Of a stretch of DNA of 64,000 bases, positions 45,350 through 55,300 are shown piece by piece. Origin of the DNA: Prorocentrum cordatum (Eukaryota; Sar; Dinophyceae; Prorocentrales; Prorocentraceae); assembly GCA_963575745.1 (NCBI GenBank), contig CAUYUJ010010391.1, forward strand, positions 250,781-314,780. The letters run 5' to 3'. The stretch's first letter is position 1; the number at the start of each line of letters is the position of its first letter. The position numbers and the translations under genes are program-made. The notes beneath the pieces are model-generated. The model worked only from the letters and a program-made list of their open reading frames with translations. It did no database searches and was not told the DNA's origin.

Positions 45350-45634
45350 AGTCGAAAACGTGCTGGTAAGCTTAGGTATGTGTTACGCTTCAAGCGTTGC
45401 CATATCCCAGGCTTTGGCTCATATCGCATGAGCAAGAGAGCGAGACGAAGCATGGGATCTGGAGTAAAGGATAGAAGGGGCATCTTCAATGGAAAAGGTA
45501 TTTTCCGATCTCAGATACCAGTCGTGCGCCTCGGTGAGGCACAGTCATATATTTGGCCGGGCCCGGCTTGAGCCAGGCACGGCAGCGGTACATGCTCGAT
45601 TTATACCTCGCCTTTAACCTTCTCCGTTTAAAGT
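45350..45634 (-). repeat. 3' LTR of young element
   Basis: Identical to 61336-61620 except G at 45360 against A at 61346. In plus orientation it starts AGTCGAAAAC and ends CCGTTTAAAGT, so it lacks the usual TG...CA ends. GCCTC-GGT-GAGGC can form a hairpin. The coding-strand bases before this LTR (complement of 45635-45655) are pyrimidine-rich, where a polypurine tract would be expected. Confidence 0.95.
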
Positions 45635-45738
45635 CGGAGGGGGAGGAGACGAGCAGGCACCGCACTTCTACATTACGCGGAAAAACAGTGCTAAGCAGCA
45701 GCGGCTGCCTACAAGGCAAGGGCGCGCGAGTAGCCTCG

Positions 45739-47847
45739 CTACCGGCGAGTTTCCTCGCTACTAGAGCGCACCTGCATGCGGGTTTCCCCGCTAGCTCGGG
45801 AGGCAGGGCCGTCCTGAGACGACCTGCCCGCCCTATACGGTGTATGTTTCTTCAGCTCGTGCTTGAAGGATTGCTGGCCGGCCATTACTTGTAGGAGCAA
45901 CGCGCGGTCAATACTACCTTTGGTATGACCATCGGCAGTCATATCCCGCGTGTCACACCATTGAACGCTTTCAACGATTCCGCGCTCCATCATCTGGCGG
46001 ATCCAGCTAATGTGCCCAAGCAGAGTACATTCTGTGGGCTTCTTCAGATCTTTGCTAGACAAAGACTTGAAGACAGACTCGGCATCAATAGTCAGAGTGA
46101 CTTTGATACATAGACCACCCATTTCCAATATGTTCTTTAACTGTGTGGGGGTCAATGGTCCCGAGTGTAGCTCGTGGAGCGTTACAATGGTCGGGTAGCA
46201 GTCTTCCAAGTTGTGGGCTGCTGCCAGTGTTTCCGCAGAGTAGCTCGAACGCACCTGCAGTCGATGAGACTTGCAGTATGCGTCCACCAGGTGCACGACG
46301 GGTTTCCCCGCTTGCGTGTGGCCACGCCTCAGCAGGTTAGCCCCGCGGATACCATAGCCTTTGACTTCGTCGTCTTCATCTCCGTTGAGACGACGATAGC
46401 CAGAATCGCTATGCAGGTCGACTTCTCCTGTTGGGGTCATAGCTTGATACACGATCTTCTTCGGACCTGCCTGCAGTTTCCTGGTAACCGCGTTTAGTCG
46501 TCGTACCTGGATGTTTGTCGGTTCCTGGATACGTTGTAGTGAGACAACATAGACCATCAGCCATACCTGCGTGATCAACGCATAGGCTAGAGCGCCACGA
46601 AGACTGACGAACATATCAGAAATCGTCTTTGTCGCTTTGCTCTCAGGATCAGCTCCTGTGAGTTCTGGATGTGTGATGGGACGAAGCTGTTTGATGTATT
46701 CGTCCTGATCAAGAGTGACGCTCCCATCATCGGTCTTGTTGTACCGAACGGCACAGTTTGTGTATGTGTGCTTGTTCAGTTTGCACTTTCCAAACGTATC
46801 TTCAACACACTTGACATACTTGTCAATAGCATCTTCCTTCCCAGTCATATTGATGTCATCGACGTGCTTGGCTGTCAAGAGGCTTGGGCTCATCTCGAAC
46901 TCTTCGTCGTATGAAGTAGGCTGTAGCCCAAAGCTCCTAGTGATGGACCTGAGCTTCAACGAGCATGCCCTGGGAGCATCCTTCGTGCCCGTCCCCGGCT
47001 TCAGACACCGAAGACAATGCTTTGATTCGTCATATGACTCAAAGCCTGGCAGTGCTCGAAGGACAGCTGCTGACCCAGGAGGTAGTGTGAAGCACACCGC
47101 GCGTTCTTTCTCGCCCGTTGCCGCGGCGAGCTCGCTATAGGTCAGTCCCTTCAAGAAGGCCATGTTGATGTCCAGGGAAGCGATGATCCAAGCTTTGTTG
47201 CATGCAGCAGAACTTGCGAGCAGTCTCTGGCTTGACCTCCTTGCCGTGCCAGAGAAGGTTTCGACGTCAAAGGCTTCGAGGTCCATGAAGCCACGGAGTA
47301 CCAAGCGCAACCTGATCGTCCTTTCCATTTCGCCCTTTTCGTTCTTGACAAACTTCCATTTGTATACGTAGCGTGAAGTCATGATGTTAGACGCTTTGCT
47401 CAAGTCAGTCATCTGGAAGCATTTGTTGTCAAGCCAAGTCTTCAATTCTGTGTGCAGGGCTTTGGAAACTTTGACCGGATTCGCTTGAATGTCGGCCTTC
47501 GTGAGTAGATCGTCTTCCTTGACGACCGCGGCACGTTTGGAAGCAGCACTAACGTATACTCGCATAGTTGTGACGCTGCTGTCATTCAACAATCGGTGTT
47601 GCTGCTCGGACAGGACGACTTTGGACATGTCTGCTGTGAAGCAGAGCTCGATGTACTTCCCGTGCTCATCGGAGTCCAGATCATATTTGCTGTCCGGATC
47701 CGTGGAGCATAAAGGAACGTAGTAAGAAGTGTCCATGTCGTATCCTGGCGGGTGACCCCGCTCCGGCAAGTGGCCTTGCACATCTTCACAGGTCGTAGAG
47801 ACTAACACACACTGTGTGTCTGTCATGTATGTGGGAACTGTATGCAT
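45739..47847 (-). CDS. Copia-type reverse transcriptase and RNase H (702 aa)
   Basis: This part copies the element's RNA into DNA. The RT spans about residues 155-370: WKFVKNEKGEMERTIRLRLV at the start, SLDINMAFLKG with Asp226 (motif A) and KHVDDIN with Asp330-Asp331 (the usual YVDD is HVDD here). RNase H follows at about 478-655, with DLHSDSG (Asp481), SYSAETLAA (Glu539), TIDAESVFKSL and CDTRDMTADGHTKG carrying the later acidic residues. Family length and motif order are normal, and all catalytic residues are present. The frame is the same as the integrase ORF upstream, separated only by a TAA at 47851-47853 and one codon, and the old copy reads through here. The ATG at 47847 may therefore not be the true start. 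Translation may come by readthrough, or the stop may be a mutation. Hairpin micro-repeats near the 3' end lie in a different frame from the AGPPA one. Confidence 0.93.
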   Translation of the reverse strand: MHTVPTYMTDTQCVLVSTTCEDVQGHLPERGHPPGYDMDTSYYVPLCSTDPDSKYDLDSDEHGKYIELCFTADMSKVVLSEQQHRLLNDSSVTTMRVYVSAASKRAAVVKEDDLLTKADIQANPVKVSKALHTELKTWLDNKCFQMTDLSKASNIMTSRYVYKWKFVKNEKGEMERTIRLRLVLRGFMDLEAFDVETFSGTARRSSQRLLASSAACNKAWIIASLDINMAFLKGLTYSELAAATGEKERAVCFTLPPGSAAVLRALPGFESYDESKHCLRCLKPGTGTKDAPRACSLKLRSITRSFGLQPTSYDEEFEMSPSLLTAKHVDDINMTGKEDAIDKYVKCVEDTFGKCKLNKHTYTNCAVRYNKTDDGSVTLDQDEYIKQLRPITHPELTGADPESKATKTISDMFVSLRGALAYALITQVWLMVYVVSLQRIQEPTNIQVRRLNAVTRKLQAGPKKIVYQAMTPTGEVDLHSDSGYRRLNGDEDDEVKGYGIRGANLLRRGHTQAGKPVVHLVDAYCKSHRLQVRSSYSAETLAAAHNLEDCYPTIVTLHELHSGPLTPTQLKNILEMGGLCIKVTLTIDAESVFKSLSSKDLKKPTECTLLGHISWIRQMMERGIVESVQWCDTRDMTADGHTKGSIDRALLLQVMAGQQSFKHELKKHTPYRAGRSSQDGPASRASGETRMQVRSSSEETRR

Positions 47848-47850
47848 GAC

Positions 47851-50800
47851 TTATTCTGTGTCAGCTTCAAGGAGTGTTCTGTCATCCATCAGTTCAGCAT
47901 ACCACGACTTCAAGACAAAGGCATCCAGATCTTCTTCTGTTTCCTCTATGATGGTCGGGAGCCGACCATCGTTCTCCGCAGGAGGCTGCTCAGGAGCAGC
48001 TGCTGGAGGTGACTCGCTTGGTGGTGGACCATCAGCGAGTTCCTCAAACTTAGTGAGGTCTCGGTCAAATCCAGCAGGCGGCTTCTTGGATTTAAGACAC
48101 TGGATGATGCGTGAGTGTGTAGATCCTGTGATGTCGTAGATGTTCAAGGCAGTGCCATCAGCTTCATAGTAATGAAAACCAGGGGTCACATCATTATCAT
48201 AGTGCACTAGTGTACAGCTGTCTGCATAGGGTGCAGCAGGCAACTTCGTCAGGCTCTTGGCAAGTCGTACAGCAACAACGTTTTCAATACGAAAATAGTT
48301 GCGTATGAGGTACTGAAGAGCCAAGTGCACCTTAGGCGAAAGTCGGCTCGCAGCAGTCATCTGCAGCCGACCCTGTTTCGCTGGTAGATATCCGAAAGTC
48401 ATGGCGGGTTTCCCCGCTGGCAGACCGGCAATAAAGGCCAATACTGTCCGAAGGGCCGTATTGTCCGATCCTATCTCGCGGACCATAAGTGCTTCGATGT
48501 ACAGCGTGTGTCGTGTGTCAGGATACTGTACTCGCACTTCGCGACTACCGACCTTCACGATGACCTGGCCTCGGTCAGGTTCGTTGCGGATGACCGGGTA
48601 TGGACCACTCCATCCACCCCAGTCGTCTTTCGTGGTGGTCGGGCGATGATAGTCCACGAGATCTCCCTCTTTGTAGTGAAATTCACCCGTAGCAGTAGTC
48701 TTCGTACGGAGAGCCCTGTTCGTCTTGGCAACCGCAGTGGCCTGCGTGATTGCCTCCAGACTAACCCTCCTGATTGTTTCCTCCCTTGAGTGATCTGATG
48801 ATTCAGCGGACTGATCATGATCCAAGACAGGGAAATCGGGAAGCATAGCTGGTTGTCTGCCATACAGCGCATTGTACGGAGAAACTTCATTGTAGAAGGT
48901 AAATGCGTTGCTGGCAAACAAGGCTTCATGTAAAAGACGAGTGAAATTCAGAGGAATATTTAATCTATTCAATTCTTCTCCCATCACGTGTATGAGGTGT
49001 CGCAAGATGCCGTTCCTAGCTTCGATAGTCGTGGCGTGTTGGCCACGCGCTCGGATACGAAGCTCTGTTCCCTTAGCCTTAAGGATGGCCTTTGCTGTAT
49101 CGTTATTCAGTGCTCCTTCCCCATCGGAGTATAAGATTTTAGCAGGGCCATGTTGCATCCAAGTTGTGTGATAGGCATCGAGAACAGTATGCATGGTCTT
49201 ATCAGGAATCTCTGTGCCAGCTGCCCAGCGAATACAACGGTCGATGATGTGAAAAACAATGTGTTCCTGTTTGTAAAAGAAAAGATCACATTCGACTTCC
49301 TCGTTGAAACGTCCTGGCAGTGACACAGAAGGCATCACCGTGTTGCCTGGTTTGTCCCAGGCTCGACATTCTCTACACGAGTCGCAAATGCCTTTGATCA
49401 GACTCAAACGGGTTTCACCCAGACCAACCTTAGTTAGAATCATCCGCATTTTTGGCTCCTTGGCATGAAACCATCTCAAGTGGAGTTTGCGGAGTTCTCG
49501 CTGCACTACAGCTGGGTCAAAGCTGCGCAGGTTTTGAAGGCTGAGCTGAACGTCGAAGCGAGTCCAATCAGGGAGCCTTGGCCTTGGCCTCGGCTCTGCT
49601 TGAGGCTGCGGCGGTGGTGGAGGATCTCCTCCCTCCATGCGTCCGCGCCTTGCTGCAACTTGTGGCAGTCTGCGGTGATCGTCAGAGCTACCAGCGCCAG
49701 AGGTGTTACCATGAGCCCCCTCGGCCCTGGTGATGTCGCGGCTGCTGGCGCCTGCGGTTGGATCGCCCTCGCCGGGCCGTGGCGGCCTAGGCGCGCGTAT
49801 GCGCGCTTTCGCGGCCGGCGCCGCTTTTGCGGCTGGCGCCGCTTCTGCGGCTGGAGCCGCTGCCGCGGCTGGCGCCGCAGGAGCGGCTTGCCCCGCTGGG
49901 CGCGGCTGACCAAAGTTATCTGGCAGTTTCCATTTTTCAGCGAATCTACATTGGCCAGATATCTTGGTATGGTGAGGATTGCTCTTCTGGTATTCCTTCT
50001 TACAGCTTGGACAGTCCCAATGGTATGGTTCAACATCATACCATCGGCACATCTTCGGATCCCTGCTGTGTCTTTGAGATTGTTTGTAGTTGTTGTCTAC
50101 ACAGCCAGGACACCCAAGACCGCCAGGTGGTGGTCTCCAGATTTCTCCGTTTGGGCGTCTCCGGATTGTTGGGTCGTCCAAGTCGTAGCCAGCACTGTTT
50201 GTTACGAACGCATAACTGCGTTCGCGATTCGCGAATGGATCGCGACCGTAAGCAAACAGATCTTTGGCGGTTTGCACCGCATCAACGATCAGTGACTGCA
50301 TTCTGTAGGTATACTGCGCCGCCCTTGCTAGCTCTTTGTTGCAAGCGTTGGCGTGCACATGATTACCTGGACAGCGCTTGCCTCTGAAGGGTGCCAACAA
50401 CTCTTCTTTGTTTGCCATCATCTGTGTTGGCTTACGGATGTATTGTCCAAACGAATCTTTGAGACCAGTCGTGCACTGATCAATAATCGTTTGGCAAGTG
50501 ACCTTGCGTCGTGCCAGTTCCTTCCATGGCTGGATCTCATCCACCCACGTGCCCATTGGCTGTTCCCTGAGAAAGAAACGTCTTAGGTCGTCTTGCAATA
50601 GAGCGACTGTTCCACAGAACGTGATATGGGGCAGGTCCTCTTTGTGGTGCTTAAGCCACGTGTCATAATTGACCTGTGCATTGAAGTATGAAGGAAGTCC
50701 AGTAGTTCTGCAGCTTGGCTGCAGAATCGTGATCTTGACAAAGCAAGTCTTGAGGTAGTGAAGGACCGCCCTTTGTACTTCCGCGTTTCCAAGGTCAACC

Positions 50801-52350
50801 ATTGATATCTTATCAAGGTTCCCGCCCGACGAGAGTCCTCTCTTGAAGGCTAATATGGATATACCACCCTTGCCCCCACATAATTCAAGCATGTCCACTT
50901 GATTGTTTCTGCCGTAGCATAGTGACTGGACCATCGAGAAGACATCAGCATGTGAGTCAGCGGGTTGCCCCGCCGGTAACATCATGAAGATGTCCTCTGA
51001 TTCGCTGTCCGAGTCCGAGTCGTCAAGAGGAACGTCGTTGAAATATGTGGAGCAGTCAAGCCCTTTGAGGTCCTCTCCACAGTCGTCGTTACCGTCTTCC
51101 ACTTTCTTCGGGACTTTCTTCGGTTTGATGCCGGCTTCTTTGTCAGCTTTCTGCTTTTCTTTCTGTTTTATCCTGGCATCAGTGGGCAGCGCAGTTTCCG
51201 CGGAGAGATCCGCTGCGGAGGGATCCGCTGCGGAAGGATCCGCTGTTAAGTCAGGAAATGGCGGAATTTCAGGAAAGTTGGTGGGTCGCGTTTGGCAGCG
51301 CTCAATCGAAGGGGGAGGAGACCGATCGTCGTCGACGATCGTCACACGCTTTGGGCGTGGCCTTCGCGACTCACCATCGCCGTGAAGAACTGGAGCCGGA
51401 GGCTCCCAGTATAACCGAGTACTGATGTTTGTAACCCCATCAGGTAATGGAGCTACATAATTGTACCCAGTCGGCTGATCCTGGATTTTGATATCTTGAA
51501 CGATCTTATTCGTGTCCAGGTCGGTCGTGACTCTACGAACAACATGGTCCCATTGAGGGCCCTTTTGTGGACATTGAACGTAGTGTCTTACCTTTTTGTC
51601 AACGCGCGTACACACACTGAGGTGTACCGCACTCCGCTCATTCCTAATCACGTTGGCTTTATTGAGTTGATCAAGGAAGCGTGCAGTGATGATAGCCAAG
51701 GTTTTATGCCGGAACTCGGCACGTTGCTGATCTTGGCCATACCAATCCAAATCATGCTCTTTGTGTGAGCCACAAGTACATCTCCATAAGTTTATCGGTA
51801 TATGAGGACAAGATGTAGCAACTTGTATATAAGAACCACTGGGATATTTACTGGAGCGGTCAAACTTGATACCGAAATGACAGAGTCTCATTCGTATAAT
51901 GCTTAGCTTCAAATCTTCGATAACATCTTTGATCGGACCCTGTTTCCAGAAATACCCGGGTGGCCCCAGGATAACAATCTGCATTCTCAGAGCACGCGCT
52001 TTGATCAGGAGATTTTGTATACGTTGATAGTGTGGTCCCGCCCTCTTTCCTGGAGTACGAACGTACCAATCAGAGGGTGTGGCCACCCACAACATATTGT
52101 AGTCTCCTGCCAACAAATTTCCCAAATACTGTGTTCCAGTTGAAGTCATTACCTCATTATGGGTAATCCGGTCGCATATATATCCACGGGTTCGGAGTTC
52201 AGCGCAAGCTGTGCGAATATCTTCGATGACAAGACATTTTGAATGATATTTTTCCTCTCGGGCCTCAGCGCGGCCAACGTATGTAGCGAGGAGGCCGGTA
52301 TTCGGCTTCTCTTCGCAAGCGAGCGCCGCCGGCGCGCCCGCCTGCCCCCG
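47851..52350 (-). CDS. Methyltransferase-like domains, Cys/His cluster and integrase (1432 aa from first Met)
   Basis: The open frame begins right after a TGA at 52351-52353, in frame with the protease ORF. The first Met is at 52149, but protein-like sequence (LLATYVGRAEAREEKYHSKC, ELRTRGYICDRITHNEV) precedes it, so true translation probably comes from upstream. Residue numbers count from that Met. Domain 1 (to about 160): LWVATPSDWYV, IVILGPPGYFW, MRLCHFGIKFD, which I read as a degenerate C5-methyltransferase fold. Domain 2 (about 415-580): LELCGGKGG (motif I), ILQPSCRTTG with Cys480 (motif IV), LREQPMGTW and DQCTTGL...RKPT. Cys/His cluster: CPGC (680-683) to CPSC (713-716). Integrase (885-1110): His890, His895, Cys922, Cys925 zinc site and Asp955, Asp1009, Glu1043 catalytic triad. 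A DWGGWSGPY/V-rich C-terminal domain follows. DNA methyltransferase-like domains are known from dinoflagellate retrotransposons, but their activity here is unproven. Confidence 0.88.
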   Translation of the reverse strand, partial: RGQAGAPAALACEEKPNTGLLATYVGRAEAREEKYHSKCLVIEDIRTACAELRTRGYICDRITHNEVMTSTGTQYLGNLLAGDYNMLWVATPSDWYVRTPGKRAGPHYQRIQNLLIKARALRMQIVILGPPGYFWKQGPIKDVIEDLKLSIIRMRLCHFGIKFDRSSKYPSGSYIQVATSCPHIPINLWRCTCGSHKEHDLDWYGQDQQRAEFRHKTLAIITARFLDQLNKANVIRNERSAVHLSVCTRVDKKVRHYVQCPQKGPQWDHVVRRVTTDLDTNKIVQDIKIQDQPTGYNYVAPLPDGVTNISTRLYWEPPAPVLHGDGESRRPRPKRVTIVDDDRSPPPSIERCQTRPTNFPEIPPFPDLTADPSAADPSAADLSAETALPTDARIKQKEKQKADKEAGIKPKKVPKKVEDGNDDCGEDLKGLDCSTYFNDVPLDDSDSDSESEDIFMMLPAGQPADSHADVFSMVQSLCYGRNNQVDMLELCGGKGGISILAFKRGLSSGGNLDKISMVDLGNAEVQRAVLHYLKTCFVKITILQPSCRTTGLPSYFNAQVNYDTWLKHHKEDLPHITFCGTVALLQDDLRRFFLREQPMGTWVDEIQPWKELARRKVTCQTIIDQCTTGLKDSFGQYIRKPTQMMANKEELLAPFRGKRCPGNHVHANACNKELARAAQYTYRMQSLIVDAVQTAKDLFAYGRDPFANRERSYAFVTNSAGYDLDDPTIRRRPNGEIWRPPPGGLGCPGCVDNNYKQSQRHSRDPKMCRWYDVEPYHWDCPSCKKEYQKSNPHHTKISGQCRFAEKWKLPDNFGQPRPAGQAAPAAPAAAAAPAAEAAPAAKAAPAAKARIRAPRPPRPGEGDPTAGASSRDITRAEGAHGNTSGAGSSDDHRRLPQVAARRGRMEGGDPPPPPQPQAEPRPRPRLPDWTRFDVQLSLQNLRSFDPAVVQRELRKLHLRWFHAKEPKMRMILTKVGLGETRLSLIKGICDSCRECRAWDKPGNTVMPSVSLPGRFNEEVECDLFFYKQEHIVFHIIDRCIRWAAGTEIPDKTMHTVLDAYHTTWMQHGPAKILYSDGEGALNNDTAKAILKAKGTELRIRARGQHATTIEARNGILRHLIHVMGEELNRLNIPLNFTRLLHEALFASNAFTFYNEVSPYNALYGRQPAMLPDFPVLDHDQSAESSDHSREETIRRVSLEAITQATAVAKTNRALRTKTTATGEFHYKEGDLVDYHRPTTTKDDWGGWSGPYPVIRNEPDRGQVIVKVGSREVRVQYPDTRHTLYIEALMVREIGSDNTALRTVLAFIAGLPAGKPAMTFGYLPAKQGRLQMTAASRLSPKVHLALQYLIRNYFRIENVVAVRLAKSLTKLPAAPYADSCTLVHYDNDVTPGFHYYEADGTALNIYDITGSTHSRIIQCLKSKKPPAGFDRDLTKFEELADGPPPSESPPAAAPEQPPAENDGRLPTIIEETEEDLDAFVLKSWYAELMDDRTLLEADTE

Positions 52351-55300
52351 TCAGCGGCGGTCGTGTGACCACGTTGCCGTCTGACTCGGAGGCATGCTGT
52401 TAGCGGATGGCTCCGCAGGAGTCGCTGGTGTGGCTACGCTCACGATCTTCACGCGGGTTGGCCCCGCAGAGTCCGACGAACCTCCGCCCGTGTAGCTTGG
52501 CGGTGGTGGCGGTGACGCGGGTGGCCCCGCTTGGTCCTCAGGTGTCCATTTATTCACCGCCTCCTGGACTGCCCAGAATATCTTCGACTTCAGAGCATCC
52601 TTCATATGTGGCCAGGTCCCTTCGGGGCACTGTTGGCCCTCCCACCAGCTGTTCAGCGTTCTGTCCACGATCAAACGGGTCGTGTCTTTCAGGAGCTGCT
52701 TGTCGATGTACGGCTCGACAATGTACGTATCGGTCGTGACGGTCATGGACTGTCCCGTCGCGGGTGGCCCCGCTGTTGCTTCGGCGGGTGGCCCCGCACT
52801 TGCTTCGGCGGGTGGCCCCGCACTGACGGGGTCCTCTTCGTTCTCCGTCTCGGTATAGCCATCTCGACTGCTGCGGATTGTGAAGGTGTTCGTGACCGTC
52901 TGGCTTTTAGCCCCGTCATACAAACCGCAGGGAATCGCGAGATGTCCCGAGGGAGTTTTCTTCGCCTTCAGGACCTTGGCGCCTCTTCCCAGCTTCAGGG
53001 TGTAGTCACCGCTGGGGAAGATAACCTTCTGGTAGCCTGGCTTCAGCACGATGATCGTATCACGTGCCTCCATGGCTCCTAGGCCCCAGATGGCCGGGAG
53101 ATTGGCACCCGAGCCTTCTGCGATGTTGGAGGCATACTCCTCAATACGGGGGCTCGCCTCATTGGCATATTGTACCCCGATCTTGAAGTTGCCCATCTTC
53201 CGACATATCGCAGCGCCCTCACCAACACCATTGATGTAGAGGGTCTTACTCAGGGTGCATATGGCAGGTCGGTAATTGTACCTGGCCATAATATCCTGGA
53301 AGGTTCGCGCCGTATTGGATCCAATGATGTTCACATTGGAACCAATGTCTAGCATGAACGAGATGCAGGGCATACCATCTTCGTCAGGAAAGAATGTCCC
53401 ATTGCGCGCTGCCAGGGCGATTGTCCCATGGTCATTGGTGTGGTACGTGATCTGCGATCCGAGTGTACCCTTCAACAAGCGCTGTTCAAGAACCCATTGA
53501 CTCATGGTCAGCTCGGTGCACCACATCTGCTCATACTGGCGGCGCTCCTCCACGGTAATTGGTTCCTGCTCAAGGACCCAATAATTCGCAGATAGCGTGG
53601 ACATCCATTCACCTCCTGGTGGCAGCGTGTCCGTGTCGTCACGTGCGTAGGTCAGCCCCTCTGTATCGATCATGAATGTGGTATGGAACTGGGCTGCCTC
53701 TGCGCTCTCAGCGCTTGCCCGGCTCCTGGCGCTGACCGGGCTTGCCACTCGCGAGGTCCTGGTTGATCCAGTTGGCCTTCGAGTCCCGCCTCCGCTCCTG
53801 CCACTCCGCCTGATGTTGGCCTCCATTGCCCTCAGGAAACCTGGATTTGGAGGTCCATTTGCGGGTGGCCCCGCTTGTGCGGCGGGAGCCGCTTCAGCGG
53901 GTGGCCCCGCAGCTGGGGGCTCCTGCGCTCGAAGCGTAGGCAGGATTGGCATCTGAATGCCTTGCTCTGGCGCTGGCCAGGGGTATGCCTGTGCAGCTGG
54001 GGCACGTGCGGATGGCTCCGCCGATTGTGCGGCTCGAGCCTCCAGTGCCTCCACTGCTTCACGTAGCCGACGCATTTCCCGGGCATCTGCCACGTACCTT
54101 TCCTGCTGGCGCGCTTGTTCTGATTCAGCGTCGCGCTGTCCAGCATGCGGGAAGTGTGCTATAACTATGCCCGGCCCACGACATACAGCGCAGGGGGCCT
54201 CATTCGGCGCACCTGGCCGCTGATTGCGGACGTGCTGCTGTGCAACACGATCCCAGCATATATCGTGAAAGAAGTGCCCACACGCCAGTCTCCACACTGT
54301 AGTGCCCATCTCGTAGTTGTCCATGCAGATTGGGCACTGTGTGAAGTTGTAGTCTGAAATGACTGGAGCAGGCACGTCAGGGCGAGTCCGAGCTTGGCGC
54401 TCGAAAGTGGTTTCGCCCTCCCGATATGGCGTCGGTGGCGGCCGTCTGTCTGGCCGTTCAGCGGGTGGCCCCGCTTCTGCGGGCGTCCCCGCTTGGGTCT
54501 CACGCTCAATCCTTCTCTGGATCGCGCGTTGTTGGCGCAGCCTGGTGTTGTCCCGAGCCTGCTGCCTGGATGCCAGCATCGCTTGCTGCGTGTTGTGCAC
54601 GTCGCGGATGTAGTCTGGCATGTTGCCCATAGCGGCCGGCACCGCGAGACCAGCTGGCTGAACTACGGTCTCGGGGTCCGTCGGCGTGGGCATGTAGGCG
54701 TAGTGCGGCATAGACTGCGCATCGACCGCTCGTGTAAACTGCAAACGAAACATCTCATTGGCTAGATTCCGAGTGTATTCGTTCGCAGGTGGCCCCGCAA
54801 TCATAGGAGTGTTATTCATCTGCGCGTAGTACTCCGGGTACATCGGCGCGTCCATGGCCTGTGCCTCTGCTGGACCGTGATTGTCCCATCCATATATCGG
54901 GTGTGATGCTATTCCTGGAATAAACACCTGTCGATATGGATTCGTGGGATCAGCATTTGGAGCATCTTCAGAAGTCCAGCTCCAGAGAGGCCGAAAGTCG
55001 CCATGATTCGTAACATCTATGTTGCGGTTCCGCAACAGGCTGGGCACTCTATCAGCTTGTTGCTGCAGAAAAGTAGCCTGTGCTCTTAAGTTGGCTGCCC
55101 GACGTTCGTAGTCTGAACCTTGCTGTCCGTCAGCGGGTGGCCCCGCTTGAGCGGGTGGCTCCGCAGGCGTTCGCTCGGCGGGTGACCCCGCAGCCACTCC
55201 TCCTTCACTGCCCCATCGGAGTGCCAAAGGGAGTGGTTGCTTGGAGTGCTGCTGCGAGTGCCGGATTCCCGCGAATCGCCTGGAGCCGTCTGCTGCGGAG

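Noticed and set aside
45094-45489. ORF beginning MKMPLLSF in the 3' LTR
   Set aside because: It is the LTR copy of the Gag start running into flanking C-rich DNA, not a separate gene.
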